Shown here piece by piece: positions 44,501 to 53,006 of a DNA stretch of 64,000 nt. The notes under the pieces are model-generated. The model ran no database searches. It was not told the DNA's origin and worked only from the letters and a program-made list of their open reading frames with translations. The stretch is taken from contig CAWHEI010000012.1 of assembly GCA_963828415.1 (NCBI GenBank), forward strand, positions 806,001 to 870,000. The letters run 5' to 3'. This DNA is from Sva-07 sp963828415 (lineage in GTDB: Bacteria > Actinomycetota > Acidimicrobiia > Acidimicrobiales > Ilumatobacteraceae). The position numbers and the translations under genes were made by a program. How positions within the stretch are numbered: the stretch's first letter is position 1; each line of letters starts with the position of its first letter.

Positions 44501-47287
44501 GACGTGTCCGCAACCGACGCCTCCGGCGTCGCTCGTCTGACCGTGACGGTCACCGTCGGCGGCACCGAGGTCCAGCGGGTGGTACGCACCGGCACCGCGA
44601 CCGACCCCAACCCGGGCATCCTCACGGCGTCGATCGCGGCCGTCGTCGTCGAGAACGGGGCTTCGGCACGGCCCACATTGACGGTCGAAGTCGAAGACGC
44701 CGTCGGCAACATCGAGACCTACGAGTCGACCCTGCTGGTCGACAACGCAGGCCCGGTCGTGTCGATCTCGCCGAAATCGAACGACTGGAGCAACACACCG
44801 GTGCTCGTCACCGTCACGGGTTCCGACCCCGATTCGGGAATCGCATCGGTGTGCCTCCAGCGCGATGCCGGAAGCTGCGAGCCGATCACACTCGTGAACG
44901 GTTCCTACAGCGACACGATCCTCGCCGAGGGGCTCACGGCGCTCCAGGTGAAGGCCACCGACAACGTCGGCAACGAAACCACCGACAGCACCCAGGTGCG
45001 AGTCGACACCGTCGCACCGACCGGAACCATCCAGCCCGACGACGACACCTGGCGAACCGGCACGGTCACTGCGGTCATCACCGCAGAAGACCCAGGCACA
45101 GCCTCCGCCTCCGGCATCGCTGCGGTCTGTGTCCAGCGCGGGAACGACTGCGATGAACTGACCGCCGATGCCGACGGCCTGTACAGGACCGACGTCACCG
45201 TTCCGGCCGGCGGTGATGGCACGCCCTCGATCACGGTCACGATCACCGATGTCGCAGGCAATCCCACCGACGTCGGCCCCGTGACGCTCAAGATCGACAA
45301 CAAGGCCCCCGAACTGACGTTGGAGTCCGACCAGATCGGCACCTGGACCAACACCCCCGTCGCCGTCAGCGCATCCGCCGACGACGGCACCGGATCAGGC
45401 ATCGCCGAACTGTGCTTGGCCAACGTCTGCGATCCGACCAACCCGAAGACGACAACCGTCGACCCAGGAATCGGAAACGTGATCGAGCGAACCTTCATCG
45501 CCTCGGCCACCGACGCCGTCGGCAACCTCGCCACCGCCGAACCCCTCACCGTGCGCGTCGACCGCGCCGTCCCGACCGTGAGCGTCACCCCGGACACCGA
45601 CGCCGCCAGCAAGGGGCCCGTGGTGTTCACGATCGAAGCCGGCGATGAAGGATCAGGGCTCAGCAACGTCTGCGTGATCATCGACGACAGCGCGTGCACG
45701 ACGATCGTGCTCGACGACAACGGCGAGTACACGACAGCGGCACTCGACATCGTCGACGGCAGCGGACAGATCACCGTCACCGCCAACGTCGCCGACGCCG
45801 CTGGCAACACCGGCACCGCGACCAGCACGGTCTCCATCGACAACATCGCTCCGGTCGTGTCGATCACCCCGAAGTCGAACTCCTGGAGCACCACACCGGT
45901 GCTGATCACCGTCGCAGCTTCCGACGGCGAGTCCGGAATCGAGACGGTCTGCCTCCAACGCAACGCCGGCAACTGCGAACCGATCACACTCGTGAACGGT
46001 TCCTACAGCGACACCATCACAACCGAAGGGCTCACAGCGCTCCAGGTGAGGGTCACCGACAACGTCGGCAACGAGTCGACCGACAACGCAACGGTCCGAG
46101 TCGACACCATCGCGCCGAACGTGACGATCACCCCGAACGACGCGCTCTGGCGTGCAGGAGTCGTGCAGGTCACGCTCGCGGTGTCCGACCCCGGCGTAGG
46201 AGCCTCGGGCGTCGCCTCGGTCTGCGTCACGACCACCGGTGGGTGCGTAGCGCTCGAACCCGGCACCAACGGCGAGTACGCGACGACGTTGACGGTTCCA
46301 TCCGGGACGGACGGTGCCCCGACGATCAGCGCGACGGTCACCGACGTGGCCGGCAACTCGACGACCGTCGGTCCGGTCGCCCTGAAGATCGACCGCAAGG
46401 CCCCAGCGCTGACGTTGAGCACCGACCAGGTCGGCGCGTGGACCAACACCGCCGTCACCGTCACCGCAACGGCCGACGACGGCACGGGGTCCGGCATCGG
46501 CGAACTCTGCCTCGGCGATACCTGCGACACGGTCAACCCGAAGACGGCCACCGTTGACCCGCCACCCGGAACCTTCATCGAACGCACCTTCAACGCCTCG
46601 GCCACCGACAACGTCGGCAACACCACCACCGCCGGTCCCGTGACCGCCCGCGTCGACCGTGCCATCCCGACGGCCACGTTGTCGGTCACCCCCGACGCCA
46701 ACGCCGATGGGATCTACAACGCCGGCGAGTCGGCAACAGCCACCTTCTCGTGCGCCGACGTCGGATCCGGAGTTGCGAGCTGCGCACTGTTCAACGGCGC
46801 GACCGAAGTCGCCACGTCGAGCCCGTTCACGATCAACACCTCGACCACCGGCACGGCATCGCTGACGGTGCAGGCCATCGACGCAGCCGGCAACACCTTC
46901 ACGACACCGGCGACAACGTTGACCATCGGCCTCGGGACATGTGTGCTGAACACGTCGAGGCAGCTGTTCCTGCTGCCGATCTACACCATTCGACTCACGT
47001 TGTGCGACGCCGCGGGTAACAACCTGTCGGATCCGAATCTCGTACTGACGGCGCTGGCCATCAACGGCACGCGCGATCCGATCTTCAACTTCTCGGGACT
47101 CCCGCTGAACTATCGGTTCATCTACAACTCGGCCGGCAAGTTCTACGAGTACAGCTTCTTCATCGGCGGGCTGCCTCGAGGTGACAACACGCTGTCGTTC
47201 ACGACGCAGCCGGTGCCGAGTCGGGGCATCGGAACGGTCGCACTGAACGAGTTGGCCACGAACACGGCCACCTTCCGACTCCGATGA
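38588..47287 (+). CDS. Giant secreted modular protein: beta-helix, RLRSI repeats, C25-like peptidase, Ig-like repeats
   Basis: A 2899-residue exported protein. The modules are: signal peptide (1 to about 44); right-handed beta-helix with an anchor-Q-like end NNGGPTPTAALLDGSPAID (about 48-358); three blocks of pentapeptide repeats with 18 exact RLRSI (about 413-511, 541-577 and 631-687); a beta-sandwich/pre-peptidase-like region (about 800-1100); and a gingipain-type C25 domain (about 1101-1548) with a probable catalytic pair His1382 (SPNAHYDF) and Cys1431 (VGCHAGLN). More beta-domains follow, then eight Ig-like domains arranged as a duplicated 366-residue block (about 2051-2782) and a short C-terminal domain. 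No LPxTG or terminal membrane anchor is seen. It is probably a cell-surface or secreted peptidase or adhesin. It lies 17 bp before the cyclase gene. Confidence 0.9.
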   Translation: MGDVLVRGRTSSRASQRSLAACCIVALVMSALVATGTADRAVATAGGPVTVSNTAELTAAVANGGVINILPGDYDVTSELRIKRSSTELRAVTPGSVTIRYVGTAGRPIMVDAKNVVIDGVIVTGGNNPWDDGGGGIEVEDDASLTLSRSTITGNSDDLGGGILNEGTITVVDSTISNNTASIKGGGLLNEGTATVTNSTFDGNTSFWGSAVASFSTINLNHTTIVRNVTTTSSTSYGALQRLSGTFNVRSSIVGDNLRTNGSAARNCAGTVRLLDRNLLTSTAGCTTSGTEIVKPLLVGATANNGGPTPTAALLDGSPAIDVVNVSTGKCVSGVTSDQRGTARPFGAKCDLGAFEKAALELAVPVLSVDTSNYADLPPGTVEVGATSVPTNLIAGEFVSDAATNEDGTLDSARLRSIRLRSIRLRSIELQDIRLRSIDTGSPSSPEAARLRSIEVKANRLRSIALESIRLRSIELDSARLRSIDAASARLRSIRLRSIPLSEIPLTEVPGGWEAQLAPTEFADVPLQSLTLDEVADYVPDNFTLESIDLSSTRLRSIRLRSILLEGTRLRSIPLSNDLVAPSPENDLAWCVALISESECTAELVGAVTDLELWEAQLAGADVDQPTVLDVPLSGLTSARLRSIDPSATDIEDARLRSIRLRSIFLENTALSAIRLRSIRLRSIPADTNGPAITLETIIDCSKNAVACTDTDANTLTLRDVAATCLPEGATPEDNAACLLRDDADFGQLIDLLGVEVAGVSLLEGLTLGDILLAFSAPEDIPWESVDLQASPLQNIATPPQPTFDYVVDVQISQGPAAITVDMRLPQGFALAGGAEPKAATFCPTATGPCDNPIAPSADTTTFVIPGVASGSYKLRVPVRAGSIVGGEAQFQATSTVTATGTSGASTKDSNSVGVNVVQAGTTAPSAPNLRDGQLELGYIGGSGELDVYSFVAPSGSTGASARILLSNVPADVDYDLAVYGPRAVSLRGAPLPDRPAIGDDRFDLDPGDDVLPTDVVDDIALDITEIAPTVGLDLPPESNGYALRDISSRRSNTDEEVTLPALVSGKTYVVVVSGYFGDVSPEPYGLRVRLDRRTAIPACATSTYPGTTTAPAIPAGLEITAGTNTLYVTNAARLDREAGVNGTTNGSAEVLTAIAATDDVNGVDAGLLLLDGLTEWNQYNAGGCDPDIRNVLAKAIGDAIDGANGAGGANGNIENIVFVGGDGVVPMAAVPDLAEYSNESTFALSVLDSSAAGTPIAGALASGFFLSDDPYATDAGISILGGDHELYVPDRNVGRVVETADEIVAQLENFVTYDGKVDPRTFDAAVTGYDFLNDGAQAVIAELGTEFAIDEPLLGDGWDRENYLDLFRDGTDYRVFSPNAHYDFEALLPALPDSLEVYDDSDLVGTSDFVAGSPTGAQVPLRALGFTVGCHAGLNVSDVQVGPTLDWAQLYSQNQTQWVAHTTYGYGDTEIVAYSERLATLFAGNVAAMTGTDPGAPTSLGAAVRDAKQRYLASTLVISPYDEKILQSWTYYGLPMYSIGEPPPPATETTLDAPVDEPIVEETAVEEPLAQPQGFAGAFASSTSGPATFATLGNGALSVSFDLGAKLAEPTFIDPATGASYYSIDGDVISAQDRPVQPLVDVAIPDSGSDQYAGFLITELSSRDLPDDYVPFVSRPTVDNAVDEPRFLAGDVAFPATLQHVTNIGNSQRLLVAAGQWQNGQRLFDRIAGELLPRTPNGDTDAPRFLDVTGTNIADVGASGRGIRFDVETEADATRVVILFREEGTLNWRTLELSGSNGTWFGTAALVGTAAGTRAEFFAQSVDAAGNVGITSNKIENFLSVDDVLDAPDGSITATIQPGGNQAGGRFFGEGGTFIIQPSASTETPATFSINSGGPLVVDDNGITIDVLAAGAESTYVNGVLGLAPGDYIITARFEDGPPTNRFFIVDADAPEVSYSRDLTLWTTPSASGFDVSATDASGVARLTVTVTVGGTEVQRVVRTGTATDPNPGILTASIAAVVVENGASARPTLTVEVEDAVGNIETYESTLLVDNAGPVVSISPKSNDWSNTPVLVTVTGSDPDSGIASVCLQRDAGSCEPITLVNGSYSDTILAEGLTALQVKATDNVGNETTDSTQVRVDTVAPTGTIQPDDDTWRTGTVTAVITAEDPGTASASGIAAVCVQRGNDCDELTADADGLYRTDVTVPAGGDGTPSITVTITDVAGNPTDVGPVTLKIDNKAPELTLESDQIGTWTNTPVAVSASADDGTGSGIAELCLANVCDPTNPKTTTVDPGIGNVIERTFIASATDAVGNLATAEPLTVRVDRAVPTVSVTPDTDAASKGPVVFTIEAGDEGSGLSNVCVIIDDSACTTIVLDDNGEYTTAALDIVDGSGQITVTANVADAAGNTGTATSTVSIDNIAPVVSITPKSNSWSTTPVLITVAASDGESGIETVCLQRNAGNCEPITLVNGSYSDTITTEGLTALQVRVTDNVGNESTDNATVRVDTIAPNVTITPNDALWRAGVVQVTLAVSDPGVGASGVASVCVTTTGGCVALEPGTNGEYATTLTVPSGTDGAPTISATVTDVAGNSTTVGPVALKIDRKAPALTLSTDQVGAWTNTAVTVTATADDGTGSGIGELCLGDTCDTVNPKTATVDPPPGTFIERTFNASATDNVGNTTTAGPVTARVDRAIPTATLSVTPDANADGIYNAGESATATFSCADVGSGVASCALFNGATEVATSSPFTINTSTTGTASLTVQAIDAAGNTFTTPATTLTIGLGTCVLNTSRQLFLLPIYTIRLTLCDAAGNNLSDPNLVLTALAINGTRDPIFNFSGLPLNYRFIYNSAGKFYEYSFFIGGLPRGDNTLSFTTQPVPSRGIGTVALNELATNTATFRLR
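39825..40648 (+). repeat. RLRSI pentapeptide-repeat coding blocks
   Basis: Three blocks (39825-40118, 40210-40318 and 40480-40648) encode variants of xLxxI pentapeptides, mostly RLRSI, with ELQDI, ALESI, PLSEI and LLEGT between. There are ten, three and five exact RLRSI copies. Codons vary freely between copies (CGCCTCCGC, CGGCTGCGG, CGCCTGCGC), so the peptide and not the DNA is conserved. The spacing of five fits a pentapeptide-repeat beta-helix, with basic arginines in place of the usual Asp/Asn and Ser/Thr. Confidence 0.88.
44739..46934 (+). repeat. Tandem 1098-bp duplication of a four-domain Ig-like block
   Basis: Two in-frame units of 1098 bp (366 codons) at about 44739-45836 and 45837-46934. 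Matching landmarks are exactly 1098 bp apart: CCGGTCGTGTCGATC at 44753 and 45851, and CCGATCACACTCGTGAACGG at 44882 and 45980. Each unit encodes four Ig-like domains with cysteine pairs and DNVGN or DVAGN loops. Several stretches remain near-identical in DNA, so the duplication is fairly recent or homogenised. Confidence 0.88.
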
Positions 47288-47304
47288 GGATGTAGAACTA
47301 GCAG

Positions 47305-50300
47305 GTGACCCAAGGTTCGACAGCACAGATCGGGTCCTACCTCCCCGATCTTGTCCGTTCGTGGCCCATCGATCGCCCCGGCCACATCCGCGTCGCCGGG
47401 TCGTTGGTCTCCGCGGACATCTCCGGTTTCACGGCGCTCTCCGAGCGCCTGGCCGCCCACGGGCGAGAAGGCGCCGAGGAGCTCACCAACCTGTTGAATC
47501 AGTGCTTCGGCGGGATGATCGAGATCATCGACGCACACGACGGCGACGTACTCAAGTTCGGCGGTGATGCTCTGCTCGTCTTGTTCGAAGGCCCGCACCA
47601 CACGGCCCGGGCCGCCACCGCGTGTATCGAGATGCGCGAACTCATCGAGCGGCGATGGTCGACCGGCCTCGTGAAGCGCATCGAGCTCGGCATTTCGCAG
47701 GGGATCCACAGCGGCACGTTCGACCTGCATCTCGTCGATGCGGGCCACCGCGAACTCCTCGTGGTCGGCCCAGGAATGTCGGCCACCGTCAACTGTGAAG
47801 GCGCTGCGGAACGAGGACAGATCTTGCTCAGCCACGATGCGGCTGCTCTGCTGGACGAACCAGACCTCGGTGATGTCACCACCGAGGGCCGAGCGCTCAT
47901 CCGCGTGCCGCCGTTGCACGATTGGGTGCGGAGCGAACGGACGACCGTCGAAGCATCCGATACCACCTTCGTTCCGTCATGGCTGGCCGAACAGACAGCT
48001 GCCGGCGTGGTCGCCGAACACCGAACCGTCACCGTCGGCTTCGTCTTCTTCGGTGGTGTGGACGACCTCCTCACGACCGAAGGCCCCGATGTCGTCAACG
48101 AGCGACTTCAGGCACTCGCCACGGCGACCCGAGAAGCAGCCGACAAGTTCGGCGTGTTCTGGTTGGCGAGCGACGTGTACGCAGGTGGCGGAAAGATCAT
48201 CCTCACCGCCGGCGCACCGCGATCGACAGGGCAAGATGAAGATGCCGCTGTACGCGCCGCCCGCGCGCTGATCGAAACCGATGTCGGGCTGCCGGTGCGC
48301 ATCGGACTGAACCGGGGCCCTGTGTACATGGGAGACCTCGGGTCGTCGCGGCGGCGCACGTTCACGGTGATGGGAGATGCCGTCAACCTCGCGGCCCGGC
48401 TGATGCAGAAGTCGACGGCGGGCCAGGTTGTTGCGAGCCAGGCCGTGCTCGATCTGATTCCCACCCCGATGAAGAGCCAGACGCTCGAACCATTCCTGGT
48501 GAAGGGCAAGACCGAACCGATTAGAGCCTCGCTGGTCGGTGAGCTCCTCGTCGGCGAGACTCAGGAGTCGGAGGCCGCATCAGTTCCAACGGTCGGTTTC
48601 GCCGGCCGGAACGACGAACTGCGCAGGCTGGCCGCAGCAATCGAGCAGGCAGCCGACGGGAGAGGCCTCGTCGTCGACGTCGTCGGCGAGCCCGGGATCG
48701 GCAAATCCCGTCTGGTCGACGAAGCGATGCGTGACCTCGGCGATGGAATCACGATCGTGTCCGCCAAAGGTGGGCTGTACTCGCGGACCACCCCCTACTT
48801 TGCCGTGTCGACGATGCTGCGACGGCTCATCGGGATCGATCGGTCATCGACACCAGCCAGTGCCGGCCGACTGATGTCGCAGTGGGTGATGGAACGAGCA
48901 CCAGCGATGGAACCGTGGATGCCGCTGCTCGCGATTGCCTTCGCCGCCGATGTCCCGAGCACTCCGGAGGTCGACCGGATCGATCCGGCGAACCGAGCCG
49001 GAAAGCTGCGAGAGGTCGTCGTCGACCTCCTGACTGCAGCGATTGACGGACCGTTGGTGTTCGTCGTGGACGATGCTCATCGGCTCGACGAAGCGTCCGA
49101 CGAGGTGTTCGCTGCGGTCGCACGCCGGATCGCGAATCGACCATGGCTGCTGATCTCACTGCGCTGGCGCGATCACACCACGTTCATCGACGCGCTTGAC
49201 GACCGCGTTCGCATCGACGTTGGGCCACTTGCACCAGCCGAGGCCGAGGCCGTCGCCCGGGCAGCGACGGCAGGTGATCCACGATTCGACCCCGACGATG
49301 TCGATGATCTCATCGCTCGTGGTGTGACCAACCCGCTGTTTCTGCTCGAACTCGCTCGGAGCGGAATCGAACGAGGCGCGGCGACTCCTGACTCGATCGA
49401 AACAGTGGTCACGGCCCGCATCGACACGCTGACGAGCGCCGATCGCTTGCTCCTGCGCGAGGCTTCCGTGCTCGGTTCGGTGATCGACACGCACTTGCTC
49501 GCGGAAGCTCTGGGCGATCAAGGTCTACGAGGACCCGAGCGATGGACCCGACTGTCGGGCTTCCTCTCCCCCGTCAACAGCAACGTCTTCAACTTCCAAC
49601 AAGGCCTCTATCGCGAGGTGGCGTACGAGGGGTTGTCGTTCAAGCGACGCCGAGAGCTCCATGCCCAGTTCGGCCAGGCCTTCGAACGCCGAGCAGGTGA
49701 GGACTGGGCGTCGTCGTCGGAGTTGTTGTCGCTGCACTACCACGCCGCCCGGATCTGGCCGAAATCGTGGCGATACTCGATCATCGCCGGCGATCTCGCC
49801 AGCAGCAAGTACGCGCACACCGAGGCTGCGATCTTCTACCGTCGAGCGCTCGACGTGCCGCCGGCCCATCGCCCCGATCTGACTGCGGTCACCGCCGTCG
49901 CCGAATCATTGGCCGACGCATTGGAGCTGAGCGCCCAGTTCGACGAGGCGAGCCACGCGCTGCAACTCGCGCGGCGCACACGGAGTGACGTGGGTGGACT
50001 GATCCGCTTGATGCGCAAGTCCGGCGTGATCATGGAACGGTTGGGCAAGTACCGGCAGGCGCTGCGCTGGTACGGGCGAGGTCTCACCGCCGCGGTGCAA
50101 CTCGAGGAGCCGACTGCTTCTCTGGCGGAGGGCGATCTCGCACTGGCCTACTCAGGGGTCCGGTTCCGTCAAGGTCGGCTTCACGAAGCCCTCAAATGGG
50201 CGCATCGAGCCGAGAGCATCGGGCGGCGACTCGACGACCCGAAGATCATCGCCCACAGTTCGTATCTGCTCACGGCCGGCTACGCCATGCTGCGGCGACC

Positions 50301-51135
50301 CGAAGTCGCCGAGTACGACCAGGTGTCGCTTCCGTTGTACGAGCAACTCGGCGACCTCGTGGGGCAGGGCAATGTGCTCAACAACCTGGGAGTCAATGCT
50401 CGCGATGACAGCCAATGGGACCAAGCGCTCGACTACTACGAGCGCAGCCGCATCGTGCGCAATGAGGCCGGCGATGTCATCGGTGCGGCCACGGCGATCA
50501 TCAACATCGCCGAGATCCTGGCCTACCAAGGCCACATCGAACGCGCCGAGCAGCTCTTCACCGAGGCCACCCGTTCGTGTCGACGTACCGGCTACGAAAT
50601 CGGGTACGCGCTTGCGGCCGGCAATCTCGGTCGACTGTACGCGCGCCTCGAGGACTACGACCGGGCCCGCGAACTGCAGACCGATGCGATCGAACGTATG
50701 GAACGCGTGGGCGCCACTGCCCAGGTGCTCGAGATTCGGGTCATGCGCGTCGAGTGCGAAACCCTCGCACGCAACGGCGCACTCGCGCTCACCATGGCAC
50801 AGCCATTGCTGGAAGAGATCCGTGCGTGGGACGACCCGCTACTCGAACCGATCCTGCTGAGAATCGTCGCATGGGCACACATGGTCGAAGGCGACGCCGA
50901 TCAGGCCGAGCAGGTAGCCATCGAGTGCATCGCGATGTGCCAGGAGGAGGGTTTGTTGTACGAAGAAGCGCTGTGTGAGGTGCTCGTCGGGCAGCTCTGT
51001 GCCAACTCAGGTCGCGACCGCACACCTCACCACCGGCGCGCCCGTGCGCTCCTCGGCCAGCTGGGCGTGGTGCAACTCCCGCATCTCGCCGAAGTGGCCA
51101 TGCCACCGTCGGAGCTCGTTGCGGCTCAGGAATAG
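47305..51135 (+). CDS. Class III cyclase pair / AAA (STAND-like) ATPase / TPR signalling protein
   Basis: A 1276-residue cytoplasmic protein. Cyclase domain 1 (about 34-205) has both metal aspartates, Asp38 (DISGFT) and Asp88 (KFGGDAL), but its transition-state motif is changed (GPGMSATVN). Domain 2 (about 240-415) lacks the aspartates (VGFVFFGG) but keeps GDAVNLAAR with Asn361 and Arg365. Together they could form one active site, as in mammalian-type C1/C2 enzymes. An NTPase follows with Walker A GEPGIGKSR (461-469) and Walker B LVFVVDDAHRLDE, then a long TPR-like helical array to the C-terminus. The GTG start lies 17 bp after the giant-protein gene, so they are probably co-transcribed. Product (cAMP or cGMP) and signal are unknown. 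Confidence 0.92.
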   Translation: MTQGSTAQIGSYLPDLVRSWPIDRPGHIRVAGSLVSADISGFTALSERLAAHGREGAEELTNLLNQCFGGMIEIIDAHDGDVLKFGGDALLVLFEGPHHTARAATACIEMRELIERRWSTGLVKRIELGISQGIHSGTFDLHLVDAGHRELLVVGPGMSATVNCEGAAERGQILLSHDAAALLDEPDLGDVTTEGRALIRVPPLHDWVRSERTTVEASDTTFVPSWLAEQTAAGVVAEHRTVTVGFVFFGGVDDLLTTEGPDVVNERLQALATATREAADKFGVFWLASDVYAGGGKIILTAGAPRSTGQDEDAAVRAARALIETDVGLPVRIGLNRGPVYMGDLGSSRRRTFTVMGDAVNLAARLMQKSTAGQVVASQAVLDLIPTPMKSQTLEPFLVKGKTEPIRASLVGELLVGETQESEAASVPTVGFAGRNDELRRLAAAIEQAADGRGLVVDVVGEPGIGKSRLVDEAMRDLGDGITIVSAKGGLYSRTTPYFAVSTMLRRLIGIDRSSTPASAGRLMSQWVMERAPAMEPWMPLLAIAFAADVPSTPEVDRIDPANRAGKLREVVVDLLTAAIDGPLVFVVDDAHRLDEASDEVFAAVARRIANRPWLLISLRWRDHTTFIDALDDRVRIDVGPLAPAEAEAVARAATAGDPRFDPDDVDDLIARGVTNPLFLLELARSGIERGAATPDSIETVVTARIDTLTSADRLLLREASVLGSVIDTHLLAEALGDQGLRGPERWTRLSGFLSPVNSNVFNFQQGLYREVAYEGLSFKRRRELHAQFGQAFERRAGEDWASSSELLSLHYHAARIWPKSWRYSIIAGDLASSKYAHTEAAIFYRRALDVPPAHRPDLTAVTAVAESLADALELSAQFDEASHALQLARRTRSDVGGLIRLMRKSGVIMERLGKYRQALRWYGRGLTAAVQLEEPTASLAEGDLALAYSGVRFRQGRLHEALKWAHRAESIGRRLDDPKIIAHSSYLLTAGYAMLRRPEVAEYDQVSLPLYEQLGDLVGQGNVLNNLGVNARDDSQWDQALDYYERSRIVRNEAGDVIGAATAIINIAEILAYQGHIERAEQLFTEATRSCRRTGYEIGYALAAGNLGRLYARLEDYDRARELQTDAIERMERVGATAQVLEIRVMRVECETLARNGALALTMAQPLLEEIRAWDDPLLEPILLRIVAWAHMVEGDADQAEQVAIECIAMCQEEGLLYEEALCEVLVGQLCANSGRDRTPHHRRARALLGQLGVVQLPHLAEVAMPPSELVAAQE

Positions 51136-51494
51136 AGCGTGGCGAACACGGCGGAGTCGGCGTACTCGTCGAGACGGGTGATCAGACCCTCGTCGTCGAA
51201 GCGGAGCACGACACACACGTCCGTCGACGCCGACTTGCCATCGGGTCGCGTGAGCGTGACGAGGTGCTGCTCGACGACGAACCCATCGCCGACCGAGCGA
51301 CGCACATCGGAGTAGTGCACGCTCACGCCCTCGGTCTTCAATCCGTGCACGAACGCCAGGAGGCCGGCCACGTCGTGCTCGGGATTGCCGTTCTGTTTCA
51401 TGCGGGCGTCAGAAGCGAGCATCGATTCGAGACCATCGAATTCCTGCGACTCGAAGATGGCGAACAGCTGGGACGTTCGTGCTGCGATGTCCAT
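51126..51494 (-). CDS. SnoaL/NTF2-like small protein
   Basis: A 122-residue single-domain protein of the NTF2/SnoaL fold: N-terminal helices (TSQLFAIFESQEFDGLESML), SDARMKQNGN, and a C-terminal sheet ending ITRLDEYADS. It has the same length and a similar ending as the protein at 11274-11642, so the two are paralogues. Convergent overlap of 10 bp with the end of the cyclase gene. No reaction can be assigned. Confidence 0.75.
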   Translation of the reverse strand: MDIAARTSQLFAIFESQEFDGLESMLASDARMKQNGNPEHDVAGLLAFVHGLKTEGVSVHYSDVRRSVGDGFVVEQHLVTLTRPDGKSASTDVCVVLRFDDEGLITRLDEYADSAVFATLYS

Positions 51495-51542
51495 ACCCTC
51501 AACCGTATTCGTCCGGATGCCACGACGACGTAACCTGCAACG

Positions 51543-53006
51543 ATGACCGACCTGCTGATCGAATCGACCGCACTCGAGGACCGGCTGCGATCCGTGTTGC
51601 CGAGCGACGTCGATTACGCATCGGCCCGCCTCGTCGACGAGCGCGCCGAGCACTTGAGCGTCCGCCGCAACCAGTTGGAGCCGATGTTCACCGAGTTCGA
51701 CACCGGCGTGATGATCACGATCTGGAACGCCGGCGGGCTTGGCTATGCCGCCACGACCGACCTCAGCGAGCCGGGTTTGACCGCAGCCGTCGACCGGGCC
51801 CGGTACTGGGCGGGCGTCACCGCCGGGGCGATGGTCACCACCGCGGCACCCACGAGCCACGCGGTCGGCGCCTACGTGTCACCGGTCGAGGTCACGTGGG
51901 ACACCCTGCCGTTGAACGACCGTCTCGAACTGCTCCAGCAGCAGTCGCGCTTGCTGGGCATCGACGACCGCATCGTGAACTGGGGCGCGTCGTTGGTGCG
52001 CCGTGACGTCGACCAACTGCTGTTGACCGCCTCGCGCAACGGCGACGCGGGACGCATCGAGCAGCGCTTCCGCTTCGTGTATCCGAGCCTCAACGCAACC
52101 GCAAACGAGGGCACGAACACCCAGACCCGAACGTTCGGCGGTCACGCGTTCTGCGGCCAGGGCGGCGCCGAGGTGCTCGGTCGGTACGGCTTCGGCGACG
52201 CTGCGTCGCGCATCGCCGACCAGGCGCTCGAGCTACTCACCGCCCCCAACTGCCCGACCGGCGTGATGGATGCGCTGCTCGCACCCGACCAGATGATCCT
52301 GCAGATCCATGAGTCGATCGGCCACCCGCTCGAACTCGACCGGATCCTCGGTGACGAGCGCAACTACGCCGGCACGAGCTTCGTCACGCCCGACATGTTC
52401 GGCACGTACCAGTACGGCTCCGAGCTGTTGAACGTCACGTTCGATCCCACCGTGCCCGGCCAGCTGGCGTCGTACGGCTTCGACGACGACGGCACACCGG
52501 CTGAGCGTCAGCACCTGATCGAGAACGGCATCTTGGTGCGCGGCCTCGGCGGTGCGGTGTCGCAGGAACGCAGCGGCCTGCCCGGCGTCGCGAACTCGCG
52601 TGCTCAGAACTGGAACCGTCCGCCGATCGATCGGATGGCGAACCTCAACGTCGAGCCGGGCGAGTCGACCGTCGCCGAGTTGATCGCTTCGATCGAGCAC
52701 GGCGTCTACCTCCACACCAACAACTCGTGGTCGATCGACGACAGCCGCAACAAATTTCAGTTCGGCTGCGAGTACGGCCAACGCATCGAGAACGGCGAGA
52801 TCGTGGGCGCCGTGCGCAACCCCGGCTACCGCGGGATCTCCTCGACGTTCTGGCGCAGCCTCACCGGGGTTGCCGACCGCGACAGCTTCACCGTGATGGG
52901 CACCCCGAACTGCGGCAAGGGCGAGCTCAACCAGGTGATCGGCACCGGACACGCGTCGCCGGCCTGCCTGTTCTCGAACATCGAGGTCTTCGGAGGCGAG
53001 CAGTGA
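51543..53006 (+). CDS. tldD: TldD metalloprotease subunit
   Basis: A 487-residue subunit of the TldD/TldE protease, which in other bacteria trims unfolded peptides, such as leader peptides of microcins and other RiPPs. The zinc motif HESIGH is present (His256, Glu257, His261) in IHESIGHPLELDRILGDE, and the late NCGKGEL region contributes the third ligand. It overlaps tldE by 4 bp (GTGA), in line with the known heterodimer. No precursor peptide gene is seen nearby, so a housekeeping role is likely. Confidence 0.93.
   Translation: MTDLLIESTALEDRLRSVLPSDVDYASARLVDERAEHLSVRRNQLEPMFTEFDTGVMITIWNAGGLGYAATTDLSEPGLTAAVDRARYWAGVTAGAMVTTAAPTSHAVGAYVSPVEVTWDTLPLNDRLELLQQQSRLLGIDDRIVNWGASLVRRDVDQLLLTASRNGDAGRIEQRFRFVYPSLNATANEGTNTQTRTFGGHAFCGQGGAEVLGRYGFGDAASRIADQALELLTAPNCPTGVMDALLAPDQMILQIHESIGHPLELDRILGDERNYAGTSFVTPDMFGTYQYGSELLNVTFDPTVPGQLASYGFDDDGTPAERQHLIENGILVRGLGGAVSQERSGLPGVANSRAQNWNRPPIDRMANLNVEPGESTVAELIASIEHGVYLHTNNSWSIDDSRNKFQFGCEYGQRIENGEIVGAVRNPGYRGISSTFWRSLTGVADRDSFTVMGTPNCGKGELNQVIGTGHASPACLFSNIEVFGGEQ

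Noticed and set aside
45653..47326. Reverse open frame of more than 550 codons opposite the Ig-like tail
   Set aside because: It mirrors the tandem repeat of the sense gene and has no independent coding features.
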